Part shown: positions 35,968-47,227 of the stretch, piece after piece | Position numbering within the stretch: the stretch's first letter is position 1 | Layout of the letters: every line of letters starts with the position of its first letter | Assembly: GCA_947371015.1 (NCBI GenBank) | Contig: CANBNK010000015.1 | Span: forward strand, 1-64,000 | Direction: 5' to 3' | Length of the DNA stretch: 64,000 nt | From: Acetobacteraceae bacterium | Lineage (GTDB): Bacteria; Pseudomonadota; Alphaproteobacteria; Acetobacterales; Acetobacteraceae | Notes under the pieces: generated by a model | What the model was told of the DNA's origin: nothing | Seen by the model: only the letters and a program-made list of their open reading frames with translations | The model's database searches: none | Made by a program: the position numbers and the translations under genes

Positions 35968-37683
35968 ATGCATGACATCGTCATTCGCGGCGGCACCATC
36001 ATCGATGGTACCGGTAAGCCGGGATTTATGGGTGATCTCGCGGTCGATGGCGACCGCATCACCCAGGTGGGCGGCAAGGCCGGGCCGGGCCGGCGGGAGT
36101 TCAACGCCGAGGGCCGCATCGTCACCCCCGGCTGGGTGGATGCGCACACGCACTACGACGGCCAGGCGACCTGGGACCCGATGCTGGCGCCGTCATCCTG
36201 GCATGGCGTCACCACCATCCTGTTCGGCAATTGCGGCGTTGGCTTCGCCCCCGTGCGCAAGGCCGACCACACCCAGCTGATCGGGCTGATGGAAGCCGTG
36301 GAGGAAATCCCCGGCGTCGCCCTGGCGGAAGGGCTGAAGTGGAATTGGGAAAGCTTCCCGGAGTTCCTCGACGCGCTCGACGCCTTCCCCCGCACCATCG
36401 ATGTGGCAGCGCAGATCCCGCACCACCCGCTGCGCGTCTATGTCATGGGCGAACGCGCCATCAACCTGGAAGCGGCGACGGCGGATGACATCGCCGAGAT
36501 GCGCCGGTTGACCGTGGAAGCCATGCAGGCCGGTGCCTTCGGCTTCACCACGTCCCGCACCAACTCCCACAAGACGCTGACCGGCGGCATGGTGCCGTCG
36601 CGGTTCTCCCACGTGGATGAACTGATGGGCATCGGCAGTGCGCTGGGCGAAGTGGGCTACGGCGCCTTCGGCATGAACAGCGACTTCGACATCGAGACCG
36701 AGGAACTCGGCTGGATGACCAAGCTGGGGCAGGATACCGGCCGCCCGGTGTGGTTCCTGCTGACGGACCGGCCGACCGACATGGAACGCTGGAAGCGGCT
36801 GATGGTGGGCGTGCACGCCGCGCGCGCCGCCGGCGCCATGGTCACGGCGCAGGTGGCGGGCCGCCCGGTGGGCGTGCTGCTGGGTGCCGATACCGCGCTG
36901 AACCCGTTCAGCATCCGCCCGAGCTACCAGGCACTGCTGAAGCTGCCGGTGGATGAACGCATGATCCGCATGCGCGACCCCGCGATGCGCGCGCAGATCC
37001 TGTCCGAGGCACCGGCCGAGGAATACCTGAAGAAGCTCAGCCAGTTCCGCCAGCACATCGTCCGCCGCTGGAACCGCATGTTCAAGCTGGGTGACCCGCC
37101 GGACTATGAGCCGCCGGCGAGCGAAAGCATCGCCGCCATCGCCGAACGCGAAGGCCGCACGCCGGACGAGGTTGCCTATGACTACCTGGCGGAAGACCCC
37201 GCGAACTTCCTGTTCTTCCCGGTCACCGGCTACAACGTGGACAACCACGACATCATCCACACCATGCTGACGGATGAAGCCACCGTGCTCGGCCTTGGCG
37301 ATGGCGGCGCGCACTGTTCCTCGATCATCGACGCCGGCATTCCCAGCTACATGCTGACGCACTGGGCGCGGGACCGGCATCGCGGCCCGAAGCTGCCGCT
37401 GGAGTTCATGGTCAAGCGCCAGACCAGCGAGACGGCGAAGTTCTTCGGCTTCAACGACCGGGGTGTGCTGGAAGTCGGCAAGAAGGCTGACATCAACATC
37501 ATCAACTACGACGCCATGCGGCTGCACATCCCGGAGGTGCGCTACGACCTGCCGGCCGGCGGCCGCCGCCTGGTGCAGCGGGTGGATGGCTACGACGCCA
37601 CCATCGTCAGCGGCGTGCCGGTGTTTGAGAATGGCGTCCACACCGGCGCGCTGCCGGGCAAGCTGGTACGCGCCGGGCGGTAA
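35968..37683 (+). CDS. N-acyl-D-amino-acid deacylase-type amidohydrolase
   Basis: A 571-residue metal-dependent amidohydrolase like D-aminoacylase. It begins HDIVIRGGTIIDGTG, with GWVDAHTHYDGQATWDP giving the first metal histidines. The C-terminal LGLGDGGAHCS supplies the metal-binding Asp, and GVLEVGKKADINII is the usual closing strand. These enzymes remove acyl groups from D-amino acids or hydrolyse related amides. ATG at 35968 has a GGAG site eight bases upstream; the longer frame is not conserved. It is preceded by a tandem 21-base repeat and followed by two terminators. Confidence 0.88.
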   Translation: MHDIVIRGGTIIDGTGKPGFMGDLAVDGDRITQVGGKAGPGRREFNAEGRIVTPGWVDAHTHYDGQATWDPMLAPSSWHGVTTILFGNCGVGFAPVRKADHTQLIGLMEAVEEIPGVALAEGLKWNWESFPEFLDALDAFPRTIDVAAQIPHHPLRVYVMGERAINLEAATADDIAEMRRLTVEAMQAGAFGFTTSRTNSHKTLTGGMVPSRFSHVDELMGIGSALGEVGYGAFGMNSDFDIETEELGWMTKLGQDTGRPVWFLLTDRPTDMERWKRLMVGVHAARAAGAMVTAQVAGRPVGVLLGADTALNPFSIRPSYQALLKLPVDERMIRMRDPAMRAQILSEAPAEEYLKKLSQFRQHIVRRWNRMFKLGDPPDYEPPASESIAAIAEREGRTPDEVAYDYLAEDPANFLFFPVTGYNVDNHDIIHTMLTDEATVLGLGDGGAHCSSIIDAGIPSYMLTHWARDRHRGPKLPLEFMVKRQTSETAKFFGFNDRGVLEVGKKADINIINYDAMRLHIPEVRYDLPAGGRRLVQRVDGYDATIVSGVPVFENGVHTGALPGKLVRAGR

Positions 37684-37685
37684 GG

Positions 37686-37709
37686 CCGGGGAGAAGGTAT
37701 TCTCCCCGG
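37686..37709 (+). terminator. Terminator of the amidohydrolase gene
   Basis: CCGGGGAGAA and TTCTCCCCGG form a perfect 10-bp stem with loop GGTA, two bases after the stop codon. Confidence 0.8.
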
Positions 37710-37760
37710 ACCCCTCATCTATTTCTGTGAGTTAAAAACGCAAAAAGGCATTGGTGGGGT

Positions 37761-37789
37761 TTGGGGAGGAAATGCTTTTTCCTCCCCAA
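37761..37789. terminator. Terminator of the SMP-30 gene, possibly bidirectional
   Basis: TTGGGGAGGAAA and TTTCCTCCCCAA form a perfect 12-bp stem with loop TGCTT in the gap of the convergent amidohydrolase and SMP-30 genes. Confidence 0.78.
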
Positions 37790-37800
37790 CTTGGCCAGCT

Positions 37801-38754
37801 TCAGCTCCCGGGCACGCCCTGCGCTTCCACGTACAGCGCATAGACCGACTGGCTCGCGGTCATGAACAGCCGGTTCCGCTTGCGCCCGCCGAAGGCCAGG
37901 TTGGCGCAGCGTTCCGGCAGCAGGATGCGGCCGATCAAGGTGCCATCGGGCGCGACGATCGCCACGCCGTCATGGCCCGGCCCGCCGGTGATGGCGGCCC
38001 AGACATTGCCTTCCATGTCGCAGCGGATGCCATCCGCCCAGCCGGGGAGAATGTCGAAGAACAGCCGGCCGTTCGCGGGCATGCCGTCCACCATATCGTA
38101 CACTCGGGTGATCTTCGGCTCGGCCGGCGTATCCACCACATACAGCCGCTTTTCATCCGGCGAAAAGCACAGCCCGTTCGGCCGCGCCATGTCGTCCACC
38201 GCGATGGTCAGCTCACGCGTTGTCGGGTCCAGCTTGTACACCCGGTAGGGCAGGCCCGGCTCGGCCTTGTCGCCCAGGTAGTTGCCGCGGATGCCCGCGC
38301 CGTTGTCGCTGAACCAGATTGTGCCGTCGCGGCTCACCACCACATCATTCGGCCCGGTCAGTTGCACGCCCTGGAAGTGGCTGGCCAGCACGGTAACAGT
38401 GCCGTCATGCTCGGTGCGGGTCAGCGTGCGGCTGCCGAGTTCGCAGCTGATCAGCCGCCCCTCGCGGTCCCGCGTGTTGCCGTCGATATTGCCGCATGGC
38501 TGGCGCAGCGTGGTGGTCTGGCCGGTGATCTCGTCCCAGCGCAGCAGCGCATCGTTCGGAATATCCGCGAACAGCAACTGGCGGGTGTCGCCGAAGTAGC
38601 TCGGCCCCTCGGTGAAGCGGAAGCCGGTGGCGACGCGCTCGATGGCGGCGTGGCCCAGCACCAGGTGCTGGAAGCGTGCATCCAGCACGATGATGTCCGG
38701 GTCGGGGTAGCGGATCGGGCCGCTGCGGTCCCAGCGGCTGGTGTCGTGGCTCAT
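37801..38754 (-). CDS. SMP-30/gluconolactonase family protein
   Basis: A 317-residue six-bladed beta-propeller lactonase. Typical elements are RFTEGPSYFGDTRQLLFADIP (metal Glu), TGPNDVVVSRDGTIWFSD (metal Asn), ARPNGLCFSPDEKRLYVVDT (metal Asn) and WADGIRCDMEGNVWA (catalytic Asp). It probably hydrolyses a sugar or other lactone in the cytoplasm. ATG at 38754 has AGGAGA upstream; the longer frame to 38814 is not needed. The next gene on the strand, the HD-domain gene, lies 100 bases upstream. Confidence 0.9.
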   Translation of the reverse strand: MSHDTSRWDRSGPIRYPDPDIIVLDARFQHLVLGHAAIERVATGFRFTEGPSYFGDTRQLLFADIPNDALLRWDEITGQTTTLRQPCGNIDGNTRDREGRLISCELGSRTLTRTEHDGTVTVLASHFQGVQLTGPNDVVVSRDGTIWFSDNGAGIRGNYLGDKAEPGLPYRVYKLDPTTRELTIAVDDMARPNGLCFSPDEKRLYVVDTPAEPKITRVYDMVDGMPANGRLFFDILPGWADGIRCDMEGNVWAAITGGPGHDGVAIVAPDGTLIGRILLPERCANLAFGGRKRNRLFMTASQSVYALYVEAQGVPGS

Positions 38755-38854
38755 CTTTCGTCTCCTGCCCATGCCGCTGCGCTTGGCTGGCGCGGCCTGG
38801 GCTGGAGTGGACACCGGGATGGCGACGCCGGCAATCGGCGCCGTCGCGCCAGGC

Positions 38855-39409
38855 TCAGGCCGGCCGGATCGCCCGGCCGACGGCGGGCATGAAGTGGGCG
38901 ACGTCCGGTGTCGGCAGCCCCTTCACCTTCGCCTGTTCGTCAAAGCGGCGCAGTTGCACCGCGGCGGCGTATTCCGGCAGCGCCTCGAAGGCGGCGACCT
39001 CCTCCGGCGACATCGGCCCGCCCTGCAACGAGAGGCTCAGCACCGAATCCTTCGACAGCTTGGCGAAGTAGTCAGCCTCCGTGGCGCAGAGGTAGCGCTT
39101 GGCGGCGACATGCAGCCGCACCGGCTCGGTCACCTCAGGCCCGAACATTGTCATCAGGAATTCATGGCCGAGACGCTCATGCTCGTCATCCACGCCGGCC
39201 TCGGCAGGATTTTCGCCGAGGCTGTGCACCATGTGGCCGATATCATGCAGCAGGCTGGCGACGATCAACGTCTCCGGGCAGCCCTGCTGTTCGGCCAACA
39301 GCGCCGCCTGCAGCGCGTGCTGGCGCTGGTTGATGGCGGAAAGCCCATAGTTTCCCTCAGCCTTCAGCGTCAGCAGGTCGGCGATGTGGGTCAGGCGCGG
39401 GTCGGTCAT
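38855..39409 (-). CDS. HD-domain protein of the phosphonate-degradation (PhnZ-like) type
   Basis: A 184-residue HD-domain protein. ASLLHDIGHM carries the HD metal pair; His residues in NQRQHALQAA and DEHERLGHEFL complete a likely diiron site. RYLCATEADYFAKLS and SLSLQGGPMSPEE match HD oxygenases such as PhnZ, which cleave organophosphonates with a mixed-valent iron pair. No phosphonate uptake or PhnY gene is nearby. The start at ATG 39409 (MTDPRLTHIADLL) is supported by family length. The substrate is unproven; it could be a nucleotide phosphohydrolase. Confidence 0.75.
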   Translation of the reverse strand: MTDPRLTHIADLLTLKAEGNYGLSAINQRQHALQAALLAEQQGCPETLIVASLLHDIGHMVHSLGENPAEAGVDDEHERLGHEFLMTMFGPEVTEPVRLHVAAKRYLCATEADYFAKLSKDSVLSLSLQGGPMSPEEVAAFEALPEYAAAVQLRRFDEQAKVKGLPTPDVAHFMPAVGRAIRPA

Positions 39410-39497
39410 GGCTGGTGCCTCGATGCTTCGCCGCAAGGTAGCCGCCCCGCCGGCGCGGCAGAAGCCGGGCAACCCTCCGGGTTGTCTGGCCGCCCGC

Positions 39498-41099
39498 TCA
39501 GGCCGCCGCGCGCAGCACCATGTCGGCCGCCTTCTCACCGATCATGATCGACGGCGCGTTGGTGTTGCCGCTGGTCAGCGTCGGCATGATCGAGGCATCC
39601 GCCACCCGCAGCCCCTGGATGCCGTGCACCCGCAGTTCGTGGTCCACGACCGCCATGGCGTCCTGCCCCATGCGGCAAGTGCCGACCGGGTGGTAGGTCG
39701 TCTCGGCGGCGCGCTTGACCCAGTCGATGATCTCGTCGTCGCGCTGCAACGGCTCGCCCGGCGCGGTCTCCTTCACCCCCAGCGCCGCCAGCGCCGGCGC
39801 GGTCATCACCGCGCGGGCGATGCGGATGGCCTTCACCGTCAGTTCCGCATCCACCGGGGAGGACAGGAAGTTGAACTGGATCGCCGGCGCCTGGCGCGCA
39901 TCGGCCGAGGTGATGTGGATATGGCCGCGGCTTTCCGGCCGCATCGGGTGAGCATAGCAGGTCATGCCCGACGTGGCCGAGATGCGCGGGCCGCGCGGCC
40001 CCGGCTCGGTCAGCATCGGCACCCAGCCCAGCAGCAGGTCCGGCGCCTCCAGCCCCTCGCGGGACCGTACGAAGGCGCGCAGCGGCGCCGCCACCGCGGC
40101 CAGCATGCCGGACCCCAGGAAGGCGTAGCGCATCGCCTGCATCACCAGGCCCAATCCACGCCCGCGGTCGTTCAGCGTGTAGCCGCGCGCCGAGACGGTC
40201 CAGCGGGTGCGCGGGGCATAGTGGTCGCGCAGGTTCTCGCCCACGCCGGGCAGTGCCTGGCGCAGCGGAATGCCCAGCGCCGCAAGCCGTTCCGGCTGGC
40301 CGATACCCGACAGCTCCAGCAATTGCGGCGAGTTGATGCTGCCGCCGGAGACCACTACCTCGCGCCCGGCCCGCGCCTCCCGCACGCTGTCGCCCACGCG
40401 GTAGCGCACGCCGACGCAGCGGGTGCCCTCCAGCAGCAATTGCTCGGCCAGCGCGCCGGTCTCGATATGCAGGTTGGGCCGGCGGCGGACGGGGTCCAGG
40501 TAGCAATGCGCCGTGCTCATGCGCCGCCGGCTGGCGATGGTCGCCTGGCTCATGGCGATGCCTTCCTGGCTGGCACCGTTGTAGTCCGGGTTGTGCGGAA
40601 TGCCCGCCTGCCCGGCGGCCTGGATGATGGCGGCCAGCAGTGGGTCGGTGGCCGGCGGATTGGTCACCCGCAGCGGGCCTTCCCGGCCGCGGTACTTGTC
40701 GTCGCCGGCGCCCTGATAGCTTTCCATGCGGCGGAAGAAGGGCAGCACGTCCTCGTGGCTCCAGCCGCGATTGCCCATCTGCGCCCAGCTGTCAAAATCC
40801 TGGGCCTGGCCACGAACGAAGGCCAGGCCGTTGATGGCGCTGGAGCCGCCGAGGATGCGGCCGCGCGGCACCGGGATGCGGCGGCCATTGGTCGCTGCCT
40901 CGGGTTCCGAGGAATACAGCCAGTTCGCCGCCGGGTTGGTCAGCAGCTTGGCGTAACCGATGGGGATATGCGCCCAGGGGTGGCTGGGCGGCCCGGCTTC
41001 CAGCAGCAGCACTTGGTTGCGCGCGTCGGCCGAGAGCCGGTTGGCGACGACGGCACCGGCCGAACCGGCACCGACAACGATGTAGTCATAGGTCTGCAT
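39498..41099 (-). CDS. GMC-family FAD-dependent oxidoreductase
   Basis: A 533-residue flavoenzyme like choline or alcohol dehydrogenase. The FAD motif [15 protein letters not shown] is at about 9-23; [20 protein letters not shown] is the GMC signature 1 and [17 protein letters not shown] is signature 2. The C-terminus has catalytic [10 protein letters not shown]. It oxidises a primary alcohol to an aldehyde, with an unknown substrate. It lies just upstream of the HD gene and 54 bases downstream of a Bug-type binding protein on the same strand, so uptake and oxidation may be linked. Confidence 0.93.
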   Translation of the reverse strand: MQTYDYIVVGAGSAGAVVANRLSADARNQVLLLEAGPPSHPWAHIPIGYAKLLTNPAANWLYSSEPEAATNGRRIPVPRGRILGGSSAINGLAFVRGQAQDFDSWAQMGNRGWSHEDVLPFFRRMESYQGAGDDKYRGREGPLRVTNPPATDPLLAAIIQAAGQAGIPHNPDYNGASQEGIAMSQATIASRRRMSTAHCYLDPVRRRPNLHIETGALAEQLLLEGTRCVGVRYRVGDSVREARAGREVVVSGGSINSPQLLELSGIGQPERLAALGIPLRQALPGVGENLRDHYAPRTRWTVSARGYTLNDRGRGLGLVMQAMRYAFLGSGMLAAVAAPLRAFVRSREGLEAPDLLLGWVPMLTEPGPRGPRISATSGMTCYAHPMRPESRGHIHITSADARQAPAIQFNFLSSPVDAELTVKAIRIARAVMTAPALAALGVKETAPGEPLQRDDEIIDWVKRAAETTYHPVGTCRMGQDAMAVVDHELRVHGIQGLRVADASIMPTLTSGNTNAPSIMIGEKAADMVLRAAA

Positions 41100-41153
41100 C
41101 TGGTTTCCCCCGCGCCGATTGACCCATGGCGGCGCCCCAAGCGCAAGCGGGGT

Positions 41154-42110
41154 TCAGACCGGCTTCATGTCCAGCAGGCGGATGATGCGGCCCCAATTCG
41201 CCACTTCCTCGGCCATGAAGGTGCGCAGCGCCGCCGGTGGCAGGGTGCGGACCTCCAGTCCCTGCACGGCCAACTGCTGGCGCAGGGTAGGCTCCGCCAT
41301 CACCTGCATCAGCGCGGCATTCACCCGCTCCACCACCGGCTGCGGCAGGCCGGCAGCGCCGCCCAGCATGAACCAGACCGACAGGTTGTAGCCCGGCAGC
41401 GTCTCCGCCAGCGACGGGATCTCCGGCGCCAGGGCGGAGCGTTGCCCAGTGGTGACCGCCAGTGCCCGGACCCGGCCTTCCCGCGCCTGCACCAGCGCCT
41501 CGCCCAGGTCCGCGATGGTGTAGGTCAGCCGCCCGGCGGCGCAGTCGTTGGTGGCTTCCGGCTGGCCGCGATACGCCACTTCCAGCGCCTCGAACCCCGC
41601 CATCTTGGCCATCAGGGAGCCAGCGACATGGCGGCTGGGGGCACCATGGCCGAAGGTGGCCTGGCCCGGCCGCGCCTTGGCATAGGCGATCAGCTCCGCG
41701 GCGCTGTGTACCGGCAGGCGCGGGTCGCAGATCAGCAGGTACGGCGCCTCCGCCACCAGGCCGATCGGCACCAGGTCGCGCAAGGGGTCATAGGGCAGGT
41801 CCTTGATCATGTGCGGCGCGCTTGCGCCAGTGGAGACGCCGATCATCAGCAGCGTATGGCCATCCGCCGGGGCCGCCAGCAGGGCGCGGATGCCGATGAC
41901 GCCCTGGGCGCCGCCGCGATTGTCGATGATGACCGGCTGGCCCAGCGCCTGCGCCAGGGCCGGGCTGTAGAGCCGCGTCAGGATGTCGGTCTGGGTGCCC
42001 GCCGGAAAGGTGACGATGATGCGGATGGGCCGGTCCGGCCAGGCAGCGCGGGCGGCGGGCGCTGCCAGCAGCAGGGGTGCGGCCAACAGGTAGCGGCGGC
42101 TGGGGTGCAT
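41154..42110 (-). CDS. Tripartite tricarboxylate transporter (Bug/TctC) substrate-binding protein
   Basis: A 318-residue periplasmic binding protein with signal peptide MHPSRRYLLAAPLLLAAPAA. The mature part begins WPDRPIRIIVTFPAGTQTD and has PVIIDNRGGAQGVIG, the Bug fold hallmarks. ATG at 42110 gives this signal peptide, so the longer frame is rejected. Like the other Bug gene in this window, it lacks membrane-component genes nearby. The GMC oxidoreductase follows it on the same strand. Confidence 0.9.
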   Translation of the reverse strand: MHPSRRYLLAAPLLLAAPAARAAWPDRPIRIIVTFPAGTQTDILTRLYSPALAQALGQPVIIDNRGGAQGVIGIRALLAAPADGHTLLMIGVSTGASAPHMIKDLPYDPLRDLVPIGLVAEAPYLLICDPRLPVHSAAELIAYAKARPGQATFGHGAPSRHVAGSLMAKMAGFEALEVAYRGQPEATNDCAAGRLTYTIADLGEALVQAREGRVRALAVTTGQRSALAPEIPSLAETLPGYNLSVWFMLGGAAGLPQPVVERVNAALMQVMAEPTLRQQLAVQGLEVRTLPPAALRTFMAEEVANWGRIIRLLDMKPV

Positions 42111-42237
42111 CTGCGTTTTTCCAACTTGTTTTGCCGGCATTGAGGCGCAGCCGGAGGCGCGGCGCAAGCCAGGCCTACGCAGCGGGCGCGGCGCGTGGCA
42201 CAAGCGCGCCGCAACTGCCTGAAGTCCCCGCACCGCC

Positions 42238-43860
<1,623 letters not shown>

Positions 43861-43863
43861 CCC

Positions 43864-43878
43864 CGGCGCACTGCGCCG
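43864..43878. terminator. Bidirectional terminator between the ABC-F gene and htpG
   Basis: CGGCGCA and TGCGCCG are perfectly complementary with one base between, so some inner pairs will open into a loop. It lies in the 20-base gap of convergent genes. Confidence 0.6.
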
Positions 43879-43880
43879 CC

Positions 43881-45716
43881 TCAGCCCACCTCCAACGCCA
43901 GCGCCTTGGCCACGCGGCGGGCAAAGGCAGCGGGGTCGCGCGGCGTGTCGCCATCCTGCACCCGGGCCAGGTCCAGCAGCAGCCCGGCCGTCTCGTCCAG
44001 CGTGGTGTCGGTGGCGACGCCATCGGCCAGCTTGCGGATCAGCGGATGGCGCGGGTTCAGTTCCAGCACCGGCAGCCCGGCGCCACCGGCACGGCCAGCC
44101 CGGCGCAGCATGCGCTGCATCTGCAAATCCGGGCCGTATGGCCCCGCGGCCAGCACCACAGCGCTGTCCACCAGGCGGTCGGTCGCCCGCACCTCGGAGA
44201 CGTCGTCCTTCAGCGCCTCCGTCAGCCGCGCCAGCAACTGGGTCACGTCGGCCGCCTCGCCTTCCGGGGCCTCGCCGGCCACCTTGGAAAGGTCGGCACT
44301 GCCCTGGGTGATGCTGGCGAGCTTCTTGCCGTCGAACTCACCCAGCCGTTCCGGCCAAAAGGCGTCGATGTTGTCCGCCAGCAGCAGCACCTCCACGCCC
44401 TTGGCGCGGAAGCCTTCCAGCTGCGGCGATTTCGCCAGCGTGTCGGCATTGTCGCCGGCCAGGAAATAGATCGCCTCCTGCCCATCCTTCATCCGCCCGA
44501 TGTAGTCGGCCAGCGAGGTCAGGCCCTCGACGCCCGAGGAGCGGAAGCGCAGCAGCGCCGCGATATCCTGGCGATGCTCGGCATCCTCCCAGACGCCTTC
44601 CTTCACCAGGTCGCCGAAATTCTCCCAGAACTTGGCGTAGTCCTCGGCATCCCTCGCGCGGGTCTTCAGCTCGCTCAGCACGCGGCCGGTGACCGCCTTG
44701 CGGATGCGCGCCAGCACCGGCGTCGCCTGCAACATCTCGCGGCTGACGTTCAGCGGCAGGTCCTCGGTATCCACCACGCCTTCGACGAAGCGCAGCCAGG
44801 GCGGCAGCAGCCGGGCGTCATCGGTGATGAACATGCGCCGCACATGCAGCCGCACCTTGCTCTCGCGCTCGCCCTCCACCGCCTGGAACGGCTTCATGCC
44901 CGGCACGTAGAGCAGCGCGGAAAACTCCAGCATGCCCTCGGCGCGCCAGTGCAGCGTGGCCCAGGGTTCGTCGAAGGCGTGGGCGACGTGGCGATAGAAC
45001 TCGGTGTGCTGCTCCGCCGTCACCTCGGCCTTCGGCTTGCGCCACAGTGCGGTGCCTTCGTTCGCCGGCTCGTCCTTGCCATCCCGCGCTACGGTGATGG
45101 GGATGGTGATGTGGTCGGCCCACTTCCGGATGATCGCCTGCAACCGGTAGGGCTCCAGGAACTCGTCGGCATCCTCCTTCATGTGCAGCACGATCTCAGT
45201 GCCCGGCTCGGCGCGTTCCGCGGGGGCCAGGGTGTAGTCGCCCTTGCCCTCGCTGGCCCAGGTCCAGGCTTCCTCGCTGCCGGCACGGCGGCTGGTGACC
45301 TCGACGCGGTCCGCCACCATGAAGGCGCTGTAGAAGCCGACGCCGAACTGGCCGATCAGGCTCGGCTTGTCCGCCGCCTGGCTCTCCGCCAGCGACTTCG
45401 CGAAGGCCAGCGTACCGGAGCGGGCGATGGTGCCGAGGTGCTGCACCAGGTCCTGCTTGGCCATGCCGATGCCCGGGTCGGCGATGGTCAGCGTGCGCGC
45501 CGCCTGGTCCGGCACAATGCGCACCTTGGCCTCGGCGGGCAGCGAGACGGCCGGGTCGGTCAGCCCCTCGAAGCGGCGACGGTCCACCGCATCGGCGGCA
45601 TTGGCGACCAGCTCCCGCAGGAAGATCTCGCGCTCGGAGTAGAGCGCGTGGACCACCAGGTCCAACAGCCGCCCGACCTCGGCGCCGAATTCATGCCGTT
45701 CCACCGCTTCGCTCAT
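43881..45716 (-). CDS. htpG: Molecular chaperone HtpG (Hsp90)
   Basis: An ATP-dependent cytoplasmic chaperone. The 611-residue protein has the GHKL ATPase motifs [24 protein letters not shown], and [14 protein letters not shown], then [10 protein letters not shown] in the middle domain. Length is normal for HtpG, near 620. ATG at 45716 starts [20 protein letters not shown]; the longer frame upstream is not conserved. No heat-shock promoter could be assigned in the 152-base gap to the next divergent gene. Confidence 0.96.
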   Translation of the reverse strand: MSEAVERHEFGAEVGRLLDLVVHALYSEREIFLRELVANAADAVDRRRFEGLTDPAVSLPAEAKVRIVPDQAARTLTIADPGIGMAKQDLVQHLGTIARSGTLAFAKSLAESQAADKPSLIGQFGVGFYSAFMVADRVEVTSRRAGSEEAWTWASEGKGDYTLAPAERAEPGTEIVLHMKEDADEFLEPYRLQAIIRKWADHITIPITVARDGKDEPANEGTALWRKPKAEVTAEQHTEFYRHVAHAFDEPWATLHWRAEGMLEFSALLYVPGMKPFQAVEGERESKVRLHVRRMFITDDARLLPPWLRFVEGVVDTEDLPLNVSREMLQATPVLARIRKAVTGRVLSELKTRARDAEDYAKFWENFGDLVKEGVWEDAEHRQDIAALLRFRSSGVEGLTSLADYIGRMKDGQEAIYFLAGDNADTLAKSPQLEGFRAKGVEVLLLADNIDAFWPERLGEFDGKKLASITQGSADLSKVAGEAPEGEAADVTQLLARLTEALKDDVSEVRATDRLVDSAVVLAAGPYGPDLQMQRMLRRAGRAGGAGLPVLELNPRHPLIRKLADGVATDTTLDETAGLLLDLARVQDGDTPRDPAAFARRVAKALALEVG

Positions 45717-45868
45717 GGTCTTTCCCCTCAGCCGAACATGGGTGGCGGCGATATGCGCGGCCCGGCCCGGCAATTCAACCGGCGCCGGCGGGGCAGGCGG
45801 CGTGTTGCGCGCCAGCCCGGTTGGCTTCTAGCCTGCCGGCAACAACGACACTGGCGAGCGTCCCCCTG

Positions 45869-46552
45869 ATGGCCACCTACCTGATCTGCCACGGCGCCTG
45901 GTCCGCCGGCTGGGCCTGGAAGAAGCTGCGGCCGCTGCTGCAGGCGGCGGGGCATGAGGTCTTCATCCCCACCTATACCGGCCTGGGCGAGCGCGCCCAC
46001 CTGGCGCACCCGATGGTCAACCTCGACACCCACATCCAGGACATCCTGGGCGTGGTGGAATGCGAGGGGCTGGCCGACGTGATCCTGGTTGGCCACAGCT
46101 ATGGCGGCATGGTCGCGACCGGCGTGGCCGACCGCGCGCCCGGCCTGGTGCGCCACCTGGTCTATCTGGACGCCTTCGTGCCGGCGGATGGCCAATCGCT
46201 CAGCGACCTCGTCCCCGGTGCCCCGCCGGCGGCACCGGTGGAGGGCTGGCTGCTGCCGCCCAATCCCTCGCCGCCGGATACCTCGGCCGAGGACCTGGCC
46301 TGGGCCCTGCCGCGCCGGCGCCACCAGCCGCTGCGCAGCTTCACCCAGAAGCTGCGGCTGACCGGCACGGCGCCCGCCTTTCCGCGCAGCTACATCCACT
46401 GCACGAAGAAGGTAGGGGGCGACAGCTTCCGCCAATTCGCCGACCGCTTCCGTGACGACCCCGCCTGGGGCTTCCATGCCATGGACGCCAGCCACAGCCC
46501 GAATGTCACCGCGCCGGAAGCCCTGGCCGCGCTGCTGCTCTCCTTCGCCTGA
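45869..46552 (+). CDS. Alpha/beta hydrolase, esterase type
   Basis: A 227-residue cytoplasmic alpha/beta hydrolase, similar to the MES/HNL-like esterases. The oxyanion segment is CHGAWSAGWAW, the nucleophile serine is in GHSYGGM (about residue 80), and the catalytic His is in MDASHSPNVT near the C-terminus. ATG at 45869 gives the typical start MATYLICHG; the frame upstream is not conserved. It leads a run of four plus-strand genes spaced 3-32 bases apart, probably one catabolic operon. Confidence 0.88.
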   Translation: MATYLICHGAWSAGWAWKKLRPLLQAAGHEVFIPTYTGLGERAHLAHPMVNLDTHIQDILGVVECEGLADVILVGHSYGGMVATGVADRAPGLVRHLVYLDAFVPADGQSLSDLVPGAPPAAPVEGWLLPPNPSPPDTSAEDLAWALPRRRHQPLRSFTQKLRLTGTAPAFPRSYIHCTKKVGGDSFRQFADRFRDDPAWGFHAMDASHSPNVTAPEALAALLLSFA

Positions 46553-46562
46553 GGATACCCCG

Positions 46563-47195
46563 ATGTTCTACGAACCCCGCCTGGGCCACGGCCTGCCGCA
46601 CGACCCGTTCAAGGCCATCATCGCGCCGCGGCCGATCGGCTGGATCAGCAGCGTGGATACCGAAGGTCGCCCGAATCTGGCGCCCTACAGCTTCTTCAAC
46701 GCGGTGCATGGCAACCCGCCGATGCTGGCCTTCACCAGCGAGAGCATGAAGCACAGCGCCGCCAATGCCATCGCGTCCGGCGAGTTCACCTTCAACCTCT
46801 GCACCCACGCCTTGTTCAACGCGATGAACATCTCCTCCGGCGCGCTGGCGGCGGGGGAAAGCGAGTTCGAGGCCGCCGGGCTGGCGACCGCCCCGGGCCG
46901 CATGGTGGCCTGCCCGCGCGTCGCCGCTTCCCCGGCGGCGCTGGAGTGCAAGGTGGTGCAGTCCATGCAGTTCAAGGACGTGGACGGCAAGGCGCTGCAG
47001 GGCTGGCTGATCATCGGCCAGGTCATCGGCGTGCATATCGACGACGACTACATCACCGCCGGCCGGTTCGACACGGCCAAGGCCCAGCCGCTGGCCCGCT
47101 GCGGCTACCGCGACTACGCCACGGTGACGGAGCTGTTCGAGGCACTGCGCCCGACCGATGCCGGCGACTACCAGGCCGGCCAGCCGGACCGCTGA
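46563..47195 (+). CDS. Flavin reductase family protein
   Basis: A 210-residue FMN-binding split-barrel protein of the flavin-reductase-like group. It has IIAPRPIGWISSVDTEGRPN and LAPYSFFNAVHGNPPMLAF, typical of this group, then FTFNLCTHAL. Such proteins reduce FMN for a partner monooxygenase. It starts ten bases after the hydrolase gene. No partner monooxygenase is adjacent in the operon; the LLM enzyme at 23-24 kb is far off. Confidence 0.87.
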   Translation: MFYEPRLGHGLPHDPFKAIIAPRPIGWISSVDTEGRPNLAPYSFFNAVHGNPPMLAFTSESMKHSAANAIASGEFTFNLCTHALFNAMNISSGALAAGESEFEAAGLATAPGRMVACPRVAASPAALECKVVQSMQFKDVDGKALQGWLIIGQVIGVHIDDDYITAGRFDTAKAQPLARCGYRDYATVTELFEALRPTDAGDYQAGQPDR

Positions 47196-47227
47196 ACAAG
47201 ACCACATCCCAAGAAGGAGGAAGTCCG

